A DNA stretch of 64,000 bases from Massilia sp. 9I (GTDB lineage: Bacteria; Pseudomonadota; Gammaproteobacteria; Burkholderiales; Burkholderiaceae_D), in contig NZ_LR733275.1 in assembly GCF_902506415.1 (NCBI RefSeq), forward strand, positions 817,651 through 881,650, in the 5' to 3' direction. This document shows, in pieces, positions 31,777 to 40,627 of the stretch. Made by a program: the position numbers and the translations under genes. The notes under the pieces are model-generated. The model was not told where the DNA came from. It searched no databases and was given only the letters and a program-made list of their open reading frames with translations. The stretch's first letter is position 1; each line of letters opens with the position of its first letter.

Positions 31777-34038
31777 ATGAAGAAGCTTGCACTCACCCTG
31801 CTGGCCGCCGCCTCACAGGCTGCGCTGGCGCAGGGACAAGATGGTCCCGTCAAACAGCTGGGCACCGTCACCATCACCGGCAACCGCCCCACCTCGCTGC
31901 CGACCCAGATCCCGACCACCATCGAAGGCATCACCCGCGCGGAGATCGAACGCAGCATCAATGCCACGGACTCGGAAGACGCGCTCAAGTACCTGCCCAG
32001 CCTCCTGGTGCGCAAGCGCTACATCGGCGACTACAACCACGCCGTGCTGTCGACGCGCGCCTCCGGCACCGGCAACAGCGCGCGCTCGATGGTGTACGCG
32101 GACGGCATCCTGCTCTCGAACTACCTCGGCAACGGCGCCAGCTTCGCGCCGCGCTGGGGCATGGTCACGCCCGAGGAGATCGAACGCGTGGAGGTGCTGT
32201 ACGGCCCCTTCTCGGCGGCCTACGGTGGCAACTCGGTCGGCGCCGTGGTCGACTACGTCACGCGCATGCCGAACAAATTCGAAGCCCACGCCAAGTTCGG
32301 CTTTACCCACCAGCCGTTCGAGCTGTACGGCACCCACGAGCGCTACCAGGGCAAGCAGGCCAGCGCCTCGCTCGGCAACCGGCACGGACGCTGGTCCTGG
32401 TTCATCGACGTCAACCGCAGCGACAACGAAGGGCAGCCGCTGACCTTCCCCACCCGTTACCTGAGCGCCGGTGCGGCGCCCGGCGGCGTACCGGTCACCG
32501 GCGCCGTCCTCGGTAGGGACCGCACGAACCGCGACTGGTACCTGCTCGGCGCCGGCACACAGTACCGCACCGTGCAGGACCACCTGAAGGCCAAGATCGC
32601 CTACGACATCACGCCGACGATACGTGCCAGCTACACGCTCGGGCTGTGGCAGAACGATTCGGAAGGCCGTCCCACTTCTTACCTGCAGGACGGCACGGGC
32701 CTTCCCGTGTACAGCGGCCGCATCGACATCGACGGCAAGGGCTACACGCTGGGCGCCACCGATTTCAACGCCTCCAACGAGGAACTGCGCCACCTGATGC
32801 ACGGCCTGTCCGTGAAAAGCCACAGCAGGGGCGTGTTCGACTGGGAGCTCGCCGCCAGCCTGTACGACTACGACGAAGACAAGCTGCGGGCGCCGACCAC
32901 CGCCCTCCCCGCCGCACTGAATGGCGGCGCGGGCCGGATCGTCAACATGGCGGGCACCGGCTGGAACACGGTGGCGGCCAAGGGCATCTGGCGTCCGGAA
33001 GCTGCGCACGTCGCGGAGTTCGGCTACCAGCGCGAAGCCTACAAACTGGCCAGCATCGAGAACGCCACCGCCGACTGGCTGGGCGGCGCGCCTGCTGGCC
33101 GCAATCAGGCTTTCTCGGGCCGCACCGAGACCCAGGCGCTGTGGGTCCAGGACACCTGGCGCTTCGCACCGGGCTGGAAGACTGTGCTGGGCCTGCGCCT
33201 GGAACACTGGCGCGCACACGAGGGCCGCACGTCGAACGCTGCGACCACCGTCGTGCATGGCGAGCGCTCCGGCACCTGGGTCTCGCCGAAAGCGGCCCTG
33301 GCCTGGCAGGTGGTCCCAAACTGGGTGCTGAAGGCCTCGGCCGGCCGCGCGGTGCGCATGCCGACCGTATCGGAGCTGTACCAGGGTGGCATCAGCGGCA
33401 GCGGCACGCTGATCAACAACGACCCGAACCTGCAGCCGGAGCGTTCGTGGACGGGAGAGCTGAGCGCCGAGCGCACGCTCGACAAGGGCCTGCTGCGCCT
33501 GACCGCCTTCGGCGAACGCACCAGCGATGCGCTGTACTCGCAGACCAACGTGCTGGTGACGCCGAACGTGACCAATGTGCAGAACGTCGGGCGGATCGAA
33601 ACCAAGGGACTGGAGCTGGCCTACAACGCCGGCGACGTCGTGCTGACAGGCCTCGACCTGCAATCGAGCGCAACCTGGACTGATTCGGAAATCACGCGCA
33701 ACGACAAGTTCCCGGCCAGCGTCGGCAAGTGGCAGCCGCGCATCCCGCGCTGGCGCGCCACCGGGGTGGCGACCTACCGCGCCAGCGACCAACTGGCTTA
33801 CACGCTGGCGGCGCGCTACTCCGGCAGGCAGTTCTCGACGCTGGATAACTCGGACCCGAACGGCTTCGCCTACCAGGGCGCCAGCAAGTACTTCACGGTG
33901 GATGCGCGCGTGAGCTGGAAGCCGGCGAAGCAGTGGAGCCTCGCCGTCGGTGTGGATAACCTGAACAACTACCAGTACTGGAACTTCCACCCCTACTCGC
34001 AGCGCACCTGGGTGCTGGAGGCGCGCTACGATCTCTGA
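31777..34038 (+). CDS. TonB-dependent outer membrane receptor
   Basis: The protein has 753 residues from the ATG at 31777 (AAGGAAACGG upstream). After the signal peptide come a TonB-box-like stretch (QLGTVTITG), the plug (ALKYLPSLLVRKRYIGDYN, then ERVEVLYGPFSAAYGGNSVG) and the barrel, which ends in an aromatic C-terminal strand (RTWVLEARYDL). It takes up a substrate, probably a metal complex, across the outer membrane at the cost of TonB energy. The substrate is unknown; the DUF2946 neighbour points to copper, while a siderophore is an alternative. Confidence 0.92.
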   Translation: MKKLALTLLAAASQAALAQGQDGPVKQLGTVTITGNRPTSLPTQIPTTIEGITRAEIERSINATDSEDALKYLPSLLVRKRYIGDYNHAVLSTRASGTGNSARSMVYADGILLSNYLGNGASFAPRWGMVTPEEIERVEVLYGPFSAAYGGNSVGAVVDYVTRMPNKFEAHAKFGFTHQPFELYGTHERYQGKQASASLGNRHGRWSWFIDVNRSDNEGQPLTFPTRYLSAGAAPGGVPVTGAVLGRDRTNRDWYLLGAGTQYRTVQDHLKAKIAYDITPTIRASYTLGLWQNDSEGRPTSYLQDGTGLPVYSGRIDIDGKGYTLGATDFNASNEELRHLMHGLSVKSHSRGVFDWELAASLYDYDEDKLRAPTTALPAALNGGAGRIVNMAGTGWNTVAAKGIWRPEAAHVAEFGYQREAYKLASIENATADWLGGAPAGRNQAFSGRTETQALWVQDTWRFAPGWKTVLGLRLEHWRAHEGRTSNAATTVVHGERSGTWVSPKAALAWQVVPNWVLKASAGRAVRMPTVSELYQGGISGSGTLINNDPNLQPERSWTGELSAERTLDKGLLRLTAFGERTSDALYSQTNVLVTPNVTNVQNVGRIETKGLELAYNAGDVVLTGLDLQSSATWTDSEITRNDKFPASVGKWQPRIPRWRATGVATYRASDQLAYTLAARYSGRQFSTLDNSDPNGFAYQGASKYFTVDARVSWKPAKQWSLAVGVDNLNNYQYWNFHPYSQRTWVLEARYDL

Positions 34039-34045
34039 GTGAAGT

Positions 34046-35392
34046 TCAGGACTCGGTGCTGAGTTCCGGGATTGGGATCCCGTGCAGGGCGTTGCGCCAG
34101 CTGTTGCCGATGTTCCCGCACACCAGGCGGCAGAAGGACGCCGCCTGCTGCTGCAGCTGGCGCTGGTGGTTCGCCTGCAGGAACTTCCCGAGCGCTTCGT
34201 ACAGGTCCCACATCACCTCCTCGGTGTCGTGGGCGCCGAGCTTGATTGGGATGACGGTGTCCGGATCGAGCATCGCTTCGCGCAGTGCCTCGATCATCTC
34301 CGGCACCGGCATCTTGCGCCACATTGCCGCTAGCCGCGGCACGTGATGGAAGATGTGGCGGAAATAGATGCGGTTGTGCGCATACGCGTCCCAGTACGCC
34401 TTGCCGCGCTCGGTGCTGCTCAGGAAGGCTTCGAAGCGGCCCAGCAGGGTTTCGCTTTGCGGACGCACCGGATCGCTCGCTGTGAGTACGCTCACGCCGA
34501 ATGCATCGGTGATGCGCTCGATCGGCGTGGCGACGCCGATCCGGTTCGCGTCCGGCGCCTTGCCCCACAACAGGCCGGTGACCAGGTTGTGATCTTCGTC
34601 GATGCGGTGGACGATGGCGGAGCCGGAGTCGCCGTGGTCGACGAATTCGTCGCCGCGGCCATCGATGAACAGCATGTCTTGGAACTGCTCGAGGTTGGCC
34701 GCGAGGCCGCTGTAGTGGATCGCCATCACGCTGCCGTGGGTCAGGCCGGTGGAGGCGCCGCGCTTGGCGATCGGGTATGGCAGGTCGTTGCGGCCGATGT
34801 CGTGGGTGCCGCTGATGGCGCCGATCTCGCGGATGTAGGCCAGGCCGGCGTCGTAGTAATAGTCGAGGCTCGCGATCGCGGCATCCATCTGCGAGCACTC
34901 CTGCACCTCGCTGGTGGAACCGATCTCGTCGCACTTCACCTTGGACGGCTGGTAGACCGTGCTGCCGATTTCGCCGAGCACGTGGGCCGCGGACAGCGCG
35001 TGGCAGCTGCCGTCCGGCTTCCTGACGATGCAGCCGAGGGTGCCGAAGGAATAACCGCTACTCAGCTTGGTGCCGCCCACGAGCGGGCGGTATTTGCTGT
35101 TGTCCTCGTACATGGCGCGCCGTTCCGACTGGGCGTCGCAGCGGATGATGGGCGCGTGCTCGATCACGTCGATCGCGAAGCCGTCGACCTCGAGCGGGAT
35201 CTGTTCATCTGCCGGGATAGTAGCCAGCGGTCGCTTGCGCGTCAGGTGGACGCAGATCGCTAACCTGTTGGTGGGCTTGCCGTTGACGCGCTTCACACCG
35301 ATGCTGGTGCCGTGCACGCCGGGAATGGTCATGGCGGTGGCGTGGAAGTACTCCTTCGCCTGCTTCATCTGCTCGAACGTCGTGTCATCCAT
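34046..35392 (-). CDS. Trypsin-fold serine protease-like protein
   Basis: The product has 448 residues with no signal peptide or membrane segment. A chymotrypsin-like triad can be read: His137 in ALSAAHVLGE, Asp170 in SQMDAAIAS and Ser256 in DHGDSGSAIV, with the typical GDSGS loop. A substrate loop before the domain includes SFGTLGCIVRKPDG. The C-terminal about 150 residues are helical and end with a Gln-rich segment (HQRQLQQQAASF). The cytoplasmic location would be unusual for this family. Its role is unknown. It is convergent with the TonB receptor gene. Confidence 0.7.
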   Translation of the reverse strand: MDDTTFEQMKQAKEYFHATAMTIPGVHGTSIGVKRVNGKPTNRLAICVHLTRKRPLATIPADEQIPLEVDGFAIDVIEHAPIIRCDAQSERRAMYEDNSKYRPLVGGTKLSSGYSFGTLGCIVRKPDGSCHALSAAHVLGEIGSTVYQPSKVKCDEIGSTSEVQECSQMDAAIASLDYYYDAGLAYIREIGAISGTHDIGRNDLPYPIAKRGASTGLTHGSVMAIHYSGLAANLEQFQDMLFIDGRGDEFVDHGDSGSAIVHRIDEDHNLVTGLLWGKAPDANRIGVATPIERITDAFGVSVLTASDPVRPQSETLLGRFEAFLSSTERGKAYWDAYAHNRIYFRHIFHHVPRLAAMWRKMPVPEMIEALREAMLDPDTVIPIKLGAHDTEEVMWDLYEALGKFLQANHQRQLQQQAASFCRLVCGNIGNSWRNALHGIPIPELSTES

Positions 35393-35631
35393 CGTCGCTC
35401 TCCCCCTCAGAAAAGTAACGCTTCAGTAAATTATTATTTTGCTAGCAAAGTAGCAATTTAGCACTAACTTATGGCTGAGTCACCGGATATTTACATTGCG
35501 TGCACGAGCTGGTGGCTAACATCCGACAGGTAAGAGGATTTATCGGAGGTTAATGCAGAGCAGTGAGTATTAGTCATATCGAAGTGTTAATATAGATCAA
35601 CATAATTCTTCGAATAGCGGCAAGGTGTCCC

Positions 35632-36258
35632 ATGCGCAAAGGCGGTCCATTCAACCTCTCCAGCCATCGGCTTGATCCCCTCATCGACGGCATCTTTGCC
35701 GTGGCGCTCACGGTTTTGGTTCTCGAGGTCAAGGTACCGGAGCTGAAGAATCCGAGCAGTGCGCGTGAGTTGCTTGACGCGGTGGGCGCCAGCTTGCCGT
35801 TAGTGATCGCCTACTTCGTCAGCTTTGCGCTGCTCGGGATGTTCTGGGTCTGGCACCACGGGCTAAAGGACAAGATCAAGCGCATCGATGGGGCGCTGCT
35901 GTTCTGCACCCTCACCTTCCTGGCGCTGGTTTGCTTCTTCCCGTTTGCGGCCGCAGTGTTTGGGCGCTACATGATCTATGGGAATGTGGTGTGTCTGCTG
36001 GTGTATCTGCCGCTGGTGGGGCTGATCCTGGCGCTGCAGCTGCTCTACTTCTACCTGGCCATGCGCCGCGGCCTGATCCTGGATGAGGTAACGCCCCAAG
36101 AGGCGATGACGACCCATCGCCGCAATTTGTACTCGCTGGCGATCTTCCTATTCAGCTGTACACCAGCGGCCCTGATTGTTGGACTAAGTCTGGCTTTAAT
36201 CTGTTTCGTGTGCGGCGGATTACTTGTGTATGCAGGAATTCGTCATCGATCGCGCTAA
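35632..36258 (+). CDS. TMEM175-type potassium channel family protein (DUF1211)
   Basis: The protein has 208 residues. The signature RLDPLIDGIFAVALTVLVLE near the N-terminus corresponds to the (R)xxxxxDGVFAIxxTLLVL motif of bacterial TMEM175/DUF1211 channels, followed by four more hydrophobic helices. Such proteins form potassium-conducting tetramers in the inner membrane. The upstream 239 bases are A+T-rich, with no other feature. Confidence 0.85.
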   Translation: MRKGGPFNLSSHRLDPLIDGIFAVALTVLVLEVKVPELKNPSSARELLDAVGASLPLVIAYFVSFALLGMFWVWHHGLKDKIKRIDGALLFCTLTFLALVCFFPFAAAVFGRYMIYGNVVCLLVYLPLVGLILALQLLYFYLAMRRGLILDEVTPQEAMTTHRRNLYSLAIFLFSCTPAALIVGLSLALICFVCGGLLVYAGIRHRSR

Positions 36259-37027
36259 GCCCTATTTTTCAAAAAAATACGTCAGCAATCTAAGTCAGCT
36301 CGATGGGAGCCTAACTGGGAAGCCTTTTCACCTCGAGGTGAGAGCGGCACAAACGAGTTGGTTGTATATGGAATGGCGAAAAGCAGAACTACCTTTCCGC
36401 GTTCCCATAGAGTCAACGGAGCGCGCTTTGAGGCTCCAGGACGTGCTGCCAAAGTTTTTCGAGGCCGTAGGGTTGAAGCTCTCACGTAGCGCGGCGTCAG
36501 CCATCGGGGCTCCGAACGACCTTGGGATTGGTGCTAATACGGCCGACAAGCACCTCGTCAGGCTCGATAGCCGGACGTAGCCCCATCGCTATCATCCGCC
36601 GTTCCGCTAATACAGGTGGACAGGCACCGCCTGGCGGCACTCTTCTCTTCCGACTCTCTATTCGCATCAGGATGGAAACGCGCAACATATGGCACTTCAA
36701 AGACAGATGCCCCTGAAGGATGGGCTACTAGCGCGAACTCGTCTGATGTAAGAAAAATAGGGTGGGGTGAGGCGCGTCAGGAGGAACGATGGGCTAGTCA
36801 AGGAGTGCGCTCACTGGACGGTGAGCGCGGATTCAAAGCCCATCCTTCGTGCAGAGACCGCGATCGCCATCGACAAGTCTATTCGAAGCGCATGAAATAG
36901 TGTCGAGCACTTTTACGGTTATTTCAAGGACAGACCGAGTGTCTCCCAGGAGCGCCAAGAAAACCAACAACTTACGTCACGGGCATGAAAATTGCTGTTA
37001 ATGAAGCACCAAAACACGGAGCTTCCA
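36259..37027. other. 769-base region without a supported gene
   Basis: Several short frames exist on both strands (for example 36,224-36,580 plus), but none has a ribosome binding site or family-like sequence. The composition is lower in G+C than the backbone and mixed, suggesting decayed DNA. No RNA gene was recognised. Confidence 0.4.
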
Positions 37028-37609
37028 ATGAAACTACAATCGATCATCGTAGCAGCCAGCTTAATGCTCGCGTCGAACATTACTCACGCTGGGGTCATTT
37101 ATAGATGGGTAGAGGTAGAAAACAAGATGCCGGTTGGCCCGATCTACATGCAAATTGAGATTGCAGAGTCTGTAGTGCGGAGTGGATCTTTTAGTCTAGC
37201 GGTCAATCCAGGGGAAACCGTGATCCCAAATACTGGGCTTGTCTCGTTCTCATACCAAATGCTGGGCGCGTCACCGACTTTGTGGATGTCAACGCCAATT
37301 AGTTATCTGTACATCGACCTTCAATTTACAAATAATAATTTCTTTGCGGTTGGCTCAATTCGCGCCCAGGATTGGATGGCTCGAGTGCATACGAGTTCGG
37401 GCATTCCTGGTGCCCCTCTTCTCTGGCGCATCAACAATACTGATTGGGATATGGCGGCGCCCTGCTACTCAGAGCCCAACGGATACTGCGAGGGAGCAAC
37501 AGGATACTTCCGCCAAGTGCCGGAGCCTGCGCACTTTGCTCTGCTTAGCCTAGGCGCCTTCGGGGCACTAGCTGCGCGACGCCGGGTAACGAAACACAAA
37601 GCGCACTGA
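37028..37609 (+). CDS. PEP-CTERM sorting domain protein
   Basis: The product has 193 residues from the ATG at 37028. It starts with a signal peptide (IIVAASLMLASNITHA) and ends with VPEP, a hydrophobic segment and an ARRRVTKH tail: the PEP-CTERM signal recognised by exosortase (EpsH-type) for cell-envelope or matrix export. The body has two cysteines and beta-like character but no family I know. It is lower in G+C than the backbone. An exosortase gene must exist elsewhere in the genome if this is functional. Confidence 0.88.
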   Translation: MKLQSIIVAASLMLASNITHAGVIYRWVEVENKMPVGPIYMQIEIAESVVRSGSFSLAVNPGETVIPNTGLVSFSYQMLGASPTLWMSTPISYLYIDLQFTNNNFFAVGSIRAQDWMARVHTSSGIPGAPLLWRINNTDWDMAAPCYSEPNGYCEGATGYFRQVPEPAHFALLSLGAFGALAARRRVTKHKAH

Positions 37610-37765
37610 CTTAAAACAGCGGGCTTTTTTCAGGCGAGCGATAGCACCAAGGGCCGAGGTGCTGTCGCGAATTCCGGAAAGATCGCCGAATGGCAGCAAT
37701 CCCTAACCCAAGGCGTCAAAAAGCAGCTGTTTTGCCTATGGGTAGAAATGGGGGTAGGACAAACG

Positions 37766-37792
37766 AAAAAGCCCCTTTCATAGGGGCTTTTT
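37766..37792 (-). terminator. Terminator, probably the displaced native terminator of tRNA-Ser
   Basis: The stem AAAAGCCCC/GGGGCTTTT ends in a T-run on either strand. It lies eight bases from the 37,798-37,820 att copy, that is, where the 3' flank of tRNA-Ser would be before the island inserted. Confidence 0.75.
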
Positions 37793-37797
37793 GGCAT

Positions 37798-37820
37798 TCT
37801 TGGCGGAGAGAGGGGGATTC
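37798..37820 (-). repeat. Island attachment site, left (partial tRNA-Ser 3' end)
   Basis: TCTTGGCGGAGAGAGGGGGA and the next three bases match the right att copy exactly; beyond them the tRNA sequence is replaced by unrelated DNA. Confidence 0.9.
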
Positions 37821-37865
37821 AAATCGCTCCCTCAAAATTCCCTTACCTTACTGGGCATTTTAAAA

Positions 37866-37902
37866 GTTCTACACATCAATGTGTAGTATTGCTGTGTAGA
37901 AC
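37866..37902. promoter_or_regulatory. Probable integrase arm-binding sites, left end
   Basis: GTTCTACACA (37,866) is followed by TGTGTAG (37,880) and TGTGTAGAAC (37,893), the last being the perfect inverse of the first. The same TGTGTAGAA words occur as a tandem pair inside the right end (56,550 and 56,563). Confidence 0.6.
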
Positions 37903-38479
37903 TAGGACAGTGTAACACAGCGAATCTAGCGAAGGTAAGCCACGCCTATTCATGAAATCGGCGTTGCCGCCGCGTATGTCCTCTAAGCTTGGCAATGTCT
38001 TAAGCTGACTTGTCCCAGTTCGAATCCGCGTTTGGGACTCAAACCATCGCCCCTTTTCGTACTCTTCACGCCACTGAACCGCGGAGCGGGCAGCCAGGTG
38101 AAGGCCTAGGAGCGCCGTCGGTCGCCCCGTGCCATCGCCTTCAGAGCGTCACAAGGCGTGAGCCTAAACGACACCATAGGCACAGCCTTAGCTGCCGGGT
38201 TAGCTAGCGTGAAGCCAGGCATATATCCATGCATAACATGGGCACCCAGCTTTGCTATACAGTTACGTGGCAAACGTTGTTGATGGTGTTCCTAGGCACT
38301 CTAAACTGTGGTCGCGCGGCCATAGTCTCGCCTCTGATGCCAATGGTCGTGCGCAAGACTGCAACTTGCGCATACCTGAAGCATCGACTGGAAGCCAGCT
38401 CTAACGAGGTGCAAACAGCGCGGCTCTGCCGCTAGCAAGACCCGGTCGGCGCGGAAGCCGCCCGGGTCTTTGTTGGCAT
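37903..38479. other. Island left-end region without a supported gene
   Basis: About 580 bases with no convincing frame. A 68-codon frame at 38,229-38,435 (plus) ends just before a terminator-like hairpin but has no clear ribosome binding site or family resemblance. A short noncoding transcript ending at that hairpin is an alternative. Confidence 0.4.
38437..38472 (+). terminator. Terminator-like hairpin
   Basis: The stem AAGACCCGG/CCGGGTCTT has an internal GCGGAAGCCGC-type hairpin and a short T-rich tail on the plus strand, immediately after the small frame ending at 38,435. Confidence 0.6.
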
Positions 38480-38839
38480 TCAGTGGCGCCACATCGCGGT
38501 CGAGCTTCGATTGTTAGAAGTACCATCAACCACACTGCCGCATCGAGCTATGGTTCTTTTACGAATAGGCTCGGGAGCCGGGCCGAAGACAGGCATTCTG
38601 GCCTTAAGTGCCGCCTCACGAGCGGCCTGCGACACTTTAATATCTGCGATGTCCAGTTCGCTGTTGCAGACGATACGGACGTCTGGAATGTCGCAAATTT
38701 CCTCACCCACCAGTTCAAAGATGGAACTGCGGAAGTAACCAGCGATGCGCCGGTAGGATACGGCACCCTCCAGGCGCATGGCCAAGAACTCCTTGTCCAG
38801 GCGCTGCCGGCGTGAGCTAAACCGCTGAATACTACTCAT
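38480..38839 (-). pseudogene. N-terminal fragment of a PLD-like/helicase-type defence protein
   Basis: The frame has 119 codons. Residues 1-85 (SSIQRFSSRRQRLDKEFLA, SYRRIAGYFRSSIFELVGEE, IPDVRIVCNSELD) look like the conserved start of a large phospholipase D-type helicase protein found in antiphage loci; the 35 residues after that look unrelated. The normal protein would be many hundreds of residues, so this is a truncated remnant. The start overlaps the end (ATGA) of another short frame upstream on this strand, as in an operon. The family assignment is from recollection, unverified. Confidence 0.55.
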
Positions 38840-38950
38840 GTCTTGGCTTTCGCTTTGTAGATGTATTCGACCAAGGCCTTGTCCCTGAGTGCTTTTTCAC
38901 CAATCGGCGTTGATGACCTTCCGGCTATAGTTTTGGGAAGATAACCGCAT
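38837..38950 (-). pseudogene. C-terminal fragment of a lost gene
   Basis: An open frame ending ...IGEKALRDKALVEYIYKAKAKT and a stop overlaps the following ATG by ATGA. Upstream the frame is not continuous (DDWPDAVIFPK appears in a neighbouring frame just before), which suggests a frameshifted remnant of a larger protein in the same decayed operon. Confidence 0.4.
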
Positions 38951-39049
38951 CCGGCCAATCATCACGTTAGGCCATCAAAATTTCTTGAGAACCACCATCG
39001 CTCAGAACAGGCAAATCGAAATCGCTTCACATCGTCTGCCTGCATCGCG

Positions 39050-39412
39050 TTACATCCGCTGATTCTCAATGCCGTCGGCTAGCACACGTGCTGCAGAGGC
39101 CTCATCCGGTCTCATTACATCAACCTTCTTGCCGATGAACCTTGCGATAGCGACAAGCACGTCACGCGAGGAGTAAAACGCTCCAGGCTTGAGGTTTTGC
39201 TCCAAACCCTTGAGCACGTCGTCCAAGTCCTTCTGAGCTTGCAAGTCCATTAGTGCATACAGCACGGCCCGTGTTGGAGTCTGATACAGCGCAGACGACT
39301 GGTTCATCTCGGCACGGCTGAATTCCTTAGCCGACTTGAGGGCTGCCTTGTTGGCATTCTCACTAGCCATCAGCAGGAATATATGCGCCAGACCGCATAG
39401 GACCTCGCCCAT
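39050..39412 (-). pseudogene. C-terminal fragment resembling a defence-associated DNA methylase (DUF1156 type)
   Basis: The frame has 120 codons. ALYALMDLQAQKDLDDVLKG, NLKPGAFYSSRDVLVAIARF and ASAARVLADGIENQRM at the very end resemble the C-terminal part of large DUF1156-type methyltransferases found with PLD-helicases in antiphage loci; the N-terminal 700 or more residues are missing. It lies upstream, on the same strand, of the two fragments at 38,480-38,950. The assignment is recollection-based and moderate. Confidence 0.45.
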
Positions 39413-39484
39413 CGAGAGTTGGCGATATAAAGCTCATAACCATCTTGCCGCCGCACTACCTGATTCGTCCACAGAAACCTTCGA

Positions 39485-40500
39485 AATAAGACCGAGCATC
39501 GAGCGTGACGCTCGGTCTTGAGGTAAAAACTGCTTTGAGATGCTACCTGTTCTCACTGTCTGACCGGCCAAGGTCAGAAGTCGGCCTCCCGCCGCCAAGC
39601 GGGGAGGTCGGCACTTCACTACAGCGGGCCGCCAAGCCCATCCCCGAAGGGAATACACACATTTTCCACCGCTGGCAGTTTTCAAGTACCGGTTTCCCGG
39701 TTCACTCTCCGCTCGGCTGATTAGGCCTCGAAGTTCGCTCAAACTCTACTATCCGCCGCTCCCTCTCTTGCGCCGTCCCAGGTGCCAACCCGGTCAAGTG
39801 GCCGTCAGAGATTCCCACGTTATTCCACAACGTCAAACCCACGTTTTGAGATATGGAGTCTCCAGGTCCAGGCATCGCATACGCTTCATGGCTTGCGCCA
39901 CTTTCGGCCTACGATGTTCCAGAGCATCGGCTTACCAGCCCGACCTTTCATCAACTCATCACGCCCGTAGGCGCATATCCAAGGGTCTTTACTCAGATGG
40001 GGGACTCACACCCCCAAGTACAGGCTTAAGCTATCCAGAGACCCACGCATTCCCGCGTGGTGCCGAGCAGTCCAGGTTTCCCCTCGTGCCCCTGTCGCAT
40101 TTCTGCGACCTCATCAGCCCACCTGCCGAGCCCGGGTAACGCCGTTCGTGTTCCGAACGCCCCCCGGTGCGGATTTGCACCGCTTCGTAGTGAACAGGGT
40201 TTGTGCGCGTTGCCGCGCCGCCCGTGTCCGTGTCGCCCAACCTCGTGACCTGGTGTCAGGTCCCGGATTGGGTCGAAAGGAGGCTGTCGCCTCCTAGCGC
40301 CCGTTTCAGCCGCACCAGCCCCTGTTAAGAGGCATGCAGCTAAGGCGGTGTGCGAAGGGGTGGCAACCCTTCGCGTGTCTTTCGACATGTGTGTGTTTTG
40401 CAGCTGGCGGTCTGCTCTGTGCGTCCTCTTGCGAAGGCGCATAGAGCAGACTGCCGTGCACGCGAGCCATGCCGGCTTTTGCCGGGCAGATTCCCTTGCA
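39485..40500 (-). ncRNA. Candidate large structured noncoding RNA (about 1 kb)
   Basis: No protein-like frame exists here, yet the minus strand folds locally into many stable hairpins: an 18-bp stem (40,406-40,423 with 40,438-40,455), GCGAAGGG/CCCTTCGC (40,352-40,374), AGGAGGC/GCCTCCT (40,278-40,295), CCUG-ACAC-CAGG (40,249-40,260), GUUCG/CGAAC (40,144), GUCGCA/UGCGAC (40,094-40,109), TGGGGG/CCCCCA (39,998-40,016), CCGG-GAAA-CCGG (39,689-39,700) and CCC-UUCG-GGG (39,642-39,652). The GAAA and UUCG tetraloops fix the sense as the minus strand. A terminator hairpin with a T-rich tail stands at the 3' end. Size and mobile setting recall the giant ornate RNAs (GOLLD, ROOL); a group II intron without a reverse transcriptase is the main alternative, but I see no domain V. 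Confidence 0.6.
39488..39519 (-). terminator. Terminator at the 3' end of the candidate ncRNA
   Basis: Stem AAGACCGAGC/GCTCGGTCTT; on the minus strand it is followed by ATTTCG. Confidence 0.7.
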
Positions 40501-40627
40501 AACACGTGTTTCCACATCTCTGTATAGCGTGATTGCCGTGCTGGCGCACGGAACATCATTACGTCTCATCCCCGCCACCCCAATCACATCTTGTTCGCGC
40601 GGATTTTGACTATACGGAGGTGTAACT

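Noticed and set aside
36224..36580. 118-codon frame overlapping the end of the TMEM175-type gene
   Set aside because: No ribosome binding site and no family resemblance; the opposite strand offers equally long frames.
38000..38040. tRNA-like words (AGTTCGAATCC) near the left island end
   Set aside because: The T-loop-like string has no matching acceptor or anticodon stem around it.
40026..40559. 177-codon minus-strand frame across the candidate RNA
   Set aside because: The translation is Arg/Ala/Gly-rich without hydrophobic core patterning, and competing frames exist on the other strand; it looks like a by-product of G+C-rich stems.
39485..40600. Group II intron as the explanation of the hairpin-rich region
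   Set aside because: A GTGCG-like start (near 40,315, minus strand) and some intron-like words are present, but I could not find a domain V with its catalytic triad and bulge, and there is no reverse transcriptase gene. Kept only as an alternative.
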